From: Argopecten irradians
Lineage: Eukaryota; Mollusca; Bivalvia; Pectinida; Pectinidae
Length of the DNA: 64,000 nt
Direction of reading: 5' to 3'
Assembly (NCBI RefSeq): GCF_041381155.1
Contig: NC_091149.1
Span: forward strand, 14,400,609 to 14,464,608
Shown here: positions 59,001 through 64,000 of the stretch, piece by piece
Layout of the letters: the number at the start of each line of letters is the position of its first letter
How positions within the stretch are numbered: the stretch's first letter is position 1
The notes under the pieces: generated by a model
The model's input: only the letters and a program-made list of their open reading frames with translations
What the model was told of the DNA's origin: nothing
Database searches by the model: none
Position numbers and translations under genes: made by a program

Positions 59001-62000
59001 AAGACACCACGGCAATGAACTGGATTAGCAACGTTACGGATACTCTACCATTTGTGTCCGGGCGACTCAACACGTGGGGGAATGAAAGACCCAAAATGGT
59101 AAGTACGACGTCTGGTCTATTTCACTGGGCTCACAGTCGCTTTAATTCTCCGCTTATAAGTTCTACCTTTCTACCTATTGGCCTTCAGACATCTATATCC
59201 CATATATTGAAATCCAAAACTACAAAACTCTGCTGTTTTTTTTTAAATCAAAACTGTTTCTTATGATTAGGTAGAAAAATCTTTTAGTAAAATAAATGCA
59301 TGTACATAGCCTAATTTGGCTTTTCGTGTACATTTTTTCGACGGCCGGCCATATGATAAATATTGTATTTTTGAGAAGGATTGGGTAGGGGAGATGGAAA
59401 ACTGTTGATAGCCTTTAAGTATATGTATCGTATATATAATATCACATATTTCCTTCAGCAGTAAACTGTATTTTTAAAGAATATATGGTCTGTACAGATG
59501 TCTGCGAAACTGACATCTTTATACACCTTTAGTTCCATAAGAATATGATTTGATACTTATTTGGAGTATTTGCAATAATATTGCGTAAGTTAGACCATGT
59601 AAGAGCGTTCAACAGCGACAATATACTGTACAAGTTGTATTAGCAATTTTAATGGTGATCAGCTGGCGATACCATAACAACATTGGTGACGTCATAGATG
59701 TCACATTTTGGGTGTCAGTTTTACTTTGGCTTATTAGTTCATAGTAATGGTAACAAAACAAGGTAATTATATAATCATATCCTACAACAATTGTTATTTG
59801 ACACATATCTGTGTACAAGAATTATTTTATAAATAAATATAAAAGTGTTCACAGATCATTTAAAGATCGTACCAGCTTCATGTGTCTCATAATGATGTAT
59901 ATTAAAAACCCCACGATGTGGTGTAGAAATGTTCCATAGGATAGGCCGTGTTTAAAACATTCCGATAACGGTTAAATGATAACTTCATCAATACATGAAC
60001 GAATTATCTCACATATATTAATAAAAGGGTGAACGAAGCATGCATTAAATGAAAACACTAGACTATTGAAATACATGATTGAACAAATCGTTCAATTTAC
60101 TTTATGGAGATAAGCCGAAAACTGTACAATATGTGGGATAGAGAACTGTATCGAGGCCCGTCAGACCGAGATCTGTTCTCTATCTCACATATTGTACAGT
60201 TTGAGGTTTATCTCTAACTTAAAACATAGCAAGTTTTTGTGTTAATAAAGTACACTTTTGTTTCTAATATAAGCCAGTTTTTTTGCCTTTGTCAATGAGC
60301 TAAGATCACTCTACCAATGTGCATTCAACCATGACAAATCCGATATAGACAATTGCAACATAGAGCTACCTTTCTCTGTGTTATATGTGAATAGCATTCA
60401 TAAACGGAATGCATGAAGCATGCTTTTAGGTTGGACAACTATCTGTAAATTAATTTTCATCATGTCCACCGACAGTGATGGATGGATATTATGTTCTCAA
60501 TTTAAGCGATATATTAAGATGGCTGTTACATTTCTTTCCAATGTCTGATGTGACATATGAAACTAGACTTGCAATTGAGTCGCTTGTTTGAAAGGATCTT
60601 GCTAATATGAATGCATATAAAAGTGATTTCCAGGCCAGTTCAAAACAGTCGGTGCCCCCAGAACTTTCATTGAATTCAGGGTATTTGAAATTTCGACCTC
60701 TCTAGGGACAGTTTTGGATTTATTTATACCATGTGCAATTTCATTCAACAAGCCAATGGGATTTAGATGAAAGTCTGAAATATTGTTGAAACAATATTAA
60801 AATAAGTGTAAAATTACTGTTAAGATGATTTGGATATTTAAAATCAAAAGTGGTGTACAAAAACAACATAATTTCAGAATGTGGAAATTGAACTTAATGT
60901 TGTAGATAAGTGTTAAATGGTGAATTCATAATAAGAATAAAAAACTTTGTGGAGGTGTTTAATTCCACGCCAATAGAGGATTAAATTATCCCCATATTCA
61001 TTGTATGGTATTTTTTTAATTCAATGGATTAAAAAAAATAATGAAATATTCGGGTAGGTTGTGTGTTGTGTGTTAACATTATTATGGGATTATGCCTGGA
61101 GACATGTCCTCAACCGTATTGTGTAAATCTCCCATATGCTACCTTTTACTGTCTTATAAGAGACTGCCTTATATTAGAGTCACATATAAGACAGTAAAAG
61201 GTAACATATAGGACAGTTACAGGAAATGGTCCGATAATCCGGGAGTTAAAGTACAGAAACAACAATAGATCACATCACAACTATGTTTTAAGTAATGCAG
61301 AGTATAACTGATACATTTATTGATCTATTTCAGCTCAAAGTTCAGGCTGCGAAGTACAACAATGAAAAAATGGATATCCTGCAGACTATGCAGTTTAACA
61401 CTACCACGGTCACCGCTAAAGGCTTCAATCACTGGATGAAGAACGATTACCTGACAGGCCCAAACAAAACGCAGGAATTCATTGAATCTCCCGCACAGCT
61501 TCTGGAGTAAGTTGTTATTACATTCAATAAAGGTTCATTTCGGAATTCAAAAGCACTTTATGAGCATTCATAAGCTATTGTGATCACTTTTTGTTTGTTT
61601 GTTTGATTAATTAACGTCCTATTAACATCTATGGTCATGTAAGGACGGCCTCCCATGTATGTGGTGTGTTGCGTGTATGTTGTGCGAGGTGCATGTTTTG
61701 GGAGACTGCGGTATATTCATGTTGTGTCTTCTTGTATAGTGGAACTGTTGCCCTTTTTATAGTGCTATATCACTGAAGTATGTCGCCAAAGACACCAAGC
61801 AACACACCCCACCCGGTCACATTATACTGACAACGGGCGAACCAGTCGTCCCACTCCCTGTATGCTGAGCGCTAAGCAGGAGCAGAAACTACCACTTTTA
61901 TAGACTTTGGTGTGTCTCGGCCAGGGGACAGAACCCAGAGCCTTCCTCACAGGGGCGAACGCTCAACTCAAGGTCACTATGACATCACTAATATTTACAT

Positions 62001-62435
62001 GATAACATCGTGTCATTATCAAAATGGCTGTTCCGATTTCTGGAGTATATTATTGTTGGTAAACGTTGTTCCTAAACTTAAACAAAAATTCATAGATCCC
62101 GAAAATGAGTTAAATGTAAATATAAGCATTAAGAAAATTGTTTGCAAAGCTCTGGTGTCTTTATTTTATTATTATTATTATATAGTTGCCATTCAGTAGC
62201 AAGATATTTTAAAGAATGAGTATATATGCAGCTTAAGTGACTTTTATATTATTATGATTATACAGGCAAGGTGCACTATTCAGGTATAGCTATGAAACAA
62301 GCAGTAATTTGAAGTCTGGGGTTTCCACCACGGTGTCAAAAGGAGGGATGACCTTCCTACTGGACACTCAGAATGTTTCGGAAAGAGGTAGTCTTCTGCT
62401 AGCATCGAACGTCAGGAATATCGGGAATATTGAAG
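56054..62435 (+). CDS. secreted cysteine-free glycoprotein, N-terminal part, unrecognised
   Basis: Four exons, 56054-56111, 58905-59098, 61334-61506 and 62266-62435, join in frame with phases 1, 0 and 2 and GT/AG at each junction; the last ends at a GT in phase 1, so the gene continues beyond the window or exons were missed. The first 198 residues start with a signal peptide (MGGFLFWNTLVLCFLSVNMA). The mature part has five N-glycosylation sequons (NTS, NVT, NTT, NKT, NVS) and no cysteine. Exon 2 gives VWEPLMIVKVTGNTSVSP and MNWISNVTDTLPFVSGRLNT; exon 4 gives ALFRYSYETSSNL and GSLLLASNVRNIGNIEG. The pattern of exon 4 faintly recalls the beta-barrel start of large lipid-transfer proteins (vitellogenin or MTP type), too weakly to name it. 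The first intron holds a 30-bp minisatellite and a MITE, the second a foldback, the third an S1 SINE. Confidence 0.75.
56490..57780. repeat. 30-bp minisatellite in an intron, about 43 copies
   Basis: The unit is about 30 bp: CTTACACAAAGAAGATG then TTTTCTTATCTGG. Variants include 27-bp and longer units. A block of about 500 bp is repeated with the same order of variants (GTAAGTGGCTTACATAAATA at 56897 and 57452; TTGCAGAAATATG/TTGCAGAAATATT at 56936 and 57490), so there is higher-order duplication of about 555 bp. The minus-strand translation (CKPDKKTSSL repeats) is protein-like but broken in several frames and lies in an intron of the plus gene, so it is not called as a gene. Confidence 0.93.
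57781..58236. other. intron DNA without recognised features
   Basis: This lies in the first intron of the secreted-protein gene between the minisatellite and the MITE. Nothing was recognised. Confidence 0.5.
58237..58605. mobile_element. MITE with TTTAAAGGC ends, in an intron
   Basis: TTTAAAGGCACGCTACATTT at the left is mirrored as GGTAGTGAGCCTTTAAA at the right, 369 bp apart, with two mismatches in the first 17 bases. The core has TTTCGCCGTTTTGCCGTCTG. It is non-coding. Confidence 0.75.
59099..60103. other. second intron of the secreted-protein gene, left part
   Basis: No gene, RNA or repeat was recognised. The minus frame at 59609-59818 has no domain. Confidence 0.45.
60104..60214. mobile_element. 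foldback element with ~40-bp arms, in an intron
   Basis: ATGGAGATAAGCCGAAAACT then GTACAATATGTGGGATAGAG is mirrored as CTCTATCTCACATATTGTAC then AGTTTGAGGTTTATCTC, around a 28-base spacer (ATCGAGGCCCGTCAGACCGA). Confidence 0.82.
61134..61208. repeat. hairpin with ~24-bp arms, in an intron
   Basis: TATGCTACCTTTTACTGTCT is mirrored as AGACAGTAAAAGGTAACATA with a spacer of about 26 bases. It lies 125 bases before the third exon of the secreted-protein gene. Confidence 0.8.
61588..61969 (-). mobile_element. SINE-like family S1, full-length copy in an intron
   Basis: This is the minus-strand counterpart of 46708-47084: it starts with the tail (TTTGTTTGTTTGTTTGATTA, TTAACGTCCTATTAACA) and ends with CAGGGGACAGAACCCAGAGC and GGCGAACGCTCAA. 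It is the best preserved copy in the window and sits in the third intron of the secreted-protein gene. The frame at 61912-62199 crosses its end and is not a gene. Confidence 0.85.
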
Positions 62436-62842
62436 GTAACGTATTGGTTAATCTATATTTGTAAATAAAAAACACGTTGTGAATGTCCATTATTATATGA
62501 CGTATCCTTTTCTGCTATGTTAAATTATTTGTTATATATTCTTGCATATTTGTTTTTAACAGAAGAAAATGTTTATTATTCTAAACGTTTCAGTGCTATT
62601 GAGATTTTTTTTAATTTTAATATTGACAACCACATTTGATTTTATTTGTAAGATCAGCCTATAAAAAGTGTGATAATATGGTTATTCTGACACCTTCCCG
62701 AATATTCTTTAACGCAAATTAAAGAACAAGTCTGAACTTCAGGGATTCCCCCAAATTTTGTAATACTTTCAGGTAGGAGATTTTAAACTGAACTTTAACA
62801 TTTATTAAGTTAAGGAATGGTTGTGGCACTGGATGTGATTAA

Positions 62843-64000
62843 GGATATAATATTGTAACCAGATTGATAATATAATGTTTAAACACTGAGACATTGATAA
62901 TGAACCATAAGACATGAACTTCCTTAACATTAAGTAATATGTGGTATGTTATATTATGTTATAGGTGTTGTGTTATATTATGTGTTATCTAATATGTGTT
63001 GCTTTATGTAATATGTGTTGTGCTGTATTATGTAATATGTGAAGATGTGTTATATGTGTTGTGATGTATTATGTGTTATGTAATGTGTGATGATGTGTTA
63101 CAAATGTATATGTGTTGTATTATGGGTTATGTACTTTGTGCTGTGTTATGTATTATGACATGTGCTGTATCATGCGTTATGTGATATTTTCTGTGTTCTA
63201 TTATGTGTTATGTAAAATGTGCTGTGTTGTGTTATGTAAAATGTGCTGTGTTGTGTTATGTAAAATGTGCTGTGTTGTATTATGTGCTGTGTTGTGTTTT
63301 GTAAAATGTGCTGTGTTGTATTATGTGTTTGTAAAATTTGTTGTGCTGTATTGTGTGTTATGATATATGTGTTGTATTGTATTATGTGTTATGTAAAATG
63401 TGCTGTGTTGTGTTATGATATATGTGTTGTGTTGTATAATGTGTTATATAATATGTGTTGTGTTGTATTATGTGTTAAGTAATATGTAGTGTGTTGTATC
63501 ATGTAATATGTGTTGTGTTGTATTAAGTAAATTGTGTTGTGCTGTATTGTGTGTTATGTAATGTGTTGTGCTGTATTGTGTGTTATGTAATATGTGTTGT
63601 GCTGTATTATGTAATATGTATTGTGCTGTATTATGTTTAAGTAATATGTGTTATGTAATATGTATTGTGTTGTATTATATATTATATAATGTGTTGTGTT
63701 ATGTAATATGTATTGTGTTGTATTCTGTGTAATGTAATATGTGCTGTGTCGTATTATGTGTTGAGCTGTATTATGTGTTATGTAATATGTGCTGTGTTGT
63801 ATTATGTGTTATGATATATGTGTTGCGTTGTTTAATGTGTTATGTAGCATGTGTTGTGTTGTATTATATATTATATTGCCATATATCCTCTACTATGAAG
63901 TAGGTAGTAAATAAGGATATATTATTGAAATCAGATTGACGTTATCTGTTTTGAATATCGAGACATAAAAAATGAATCATTTGATGTCAACTTATCATTA
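62843..64000 (+). repeat. TG-rich degenerate array flanked by direct repeats
   Basis: From about 62935 to 63870 the DNA is built of permuted TGTGTTGTATTATG, TGTGTTATGTAATATG and TGTGCTGTGTTGTG strings, a degenerate minisatellite of about 25-31 bp. The array is bracketed by two diverged direct repeats of about 90 bp: 62843-62934 (AAGGATATAATATTG, AACCAGATTGA, CACTGAGACAT, GAACTTCCTTAACATTA) and 63912-64000 (AAGGATATATTATTG, AATCAGATTGA, TATCGAGACAT, GTCAACTTATCATTA). The Cys/Val-rich open frames are artefacts. Confidence 0.88.

Noticed and set aside
63112-63482. Cys/Val-rich small protein
   Set aside because: It is a translation of the TG-rich degenerate array.
1-64000. Prokaryotic-type systems (CRISPR, toxin-antitoxin, defence islands)
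   Set aside because: The regularly spaced repeats are all tandem minisatellites without unique spacers, and the genes are intron-containing animal genes.

Overview
This is a window of animal nuclear DNA, most probably from a bivalve mollusc (a scallop is my best guess, from memory of repeat types; no species marker was found). The evidence is split genes with GT-AG introns, a phase 1-1 sushi exon joined to a MAM domain, a BTB gene with one intron, an AT-rich background, tRNA-derived SINEs, and many short inverted-repeat elements and minisatellites. There are no operons, CRISPR arrays or bacterial genes. No large multi-gene system is visible: the window is gene-poor and repeat-rich.

Layout. 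0-3.7 kb: a 21-bp minisatellite with a 273-bp higher-order repeat, then a hAT-like MITE with a perfect 8-bp target duplication. 4.07-13.9 kb: a large imperfect inverted duplication (arms about 2.7 kb, centre about 4.2 kb), with an array of GGGATCGATCCC palindromes at its right end. 14.2-19.2 kb: dispersed elements, a noisy 43-bp minisatellite, and a second copy of the unit that surrounds the first minisatellite, this time with a plain ATC microsatellite in the same place. 20.1-26.4 kb: a plus-strand sushi-MAM gene whose last codons and 3' flank are tandemly triplicated. 26.4-38.1 kb: mostly MITEs, a six-repeat interspersed element and a 39-bp minisatellite. 38.4-38.9 kb: a minus-strand single-pass membrane protein. 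43.7-46.6 kb: a two-exon BTB protein. 46.7-53.3 kb: SINEs, MITEs and foldback elements, one of them nested. 53.7-54.7 kb: two candidate minus-strand exons. 56.05-62.44 kb: the first four exons of a gene for an unrecognised secreted, cysteine-free glycoprotein; its first intron holds a 30-bp minisatellite. The window ends in a TG-rich array flanked by direct repeats.

The genes have no evident functional link. The sushi-MAM protein and the 56-62 kb protein look extracellular, the 38-kb protein is membrane-anchored, and the BTB protein is probably an intracellular adaptor. Exon boundaries come from GT/AG sites with matching phase, not from transcripts.
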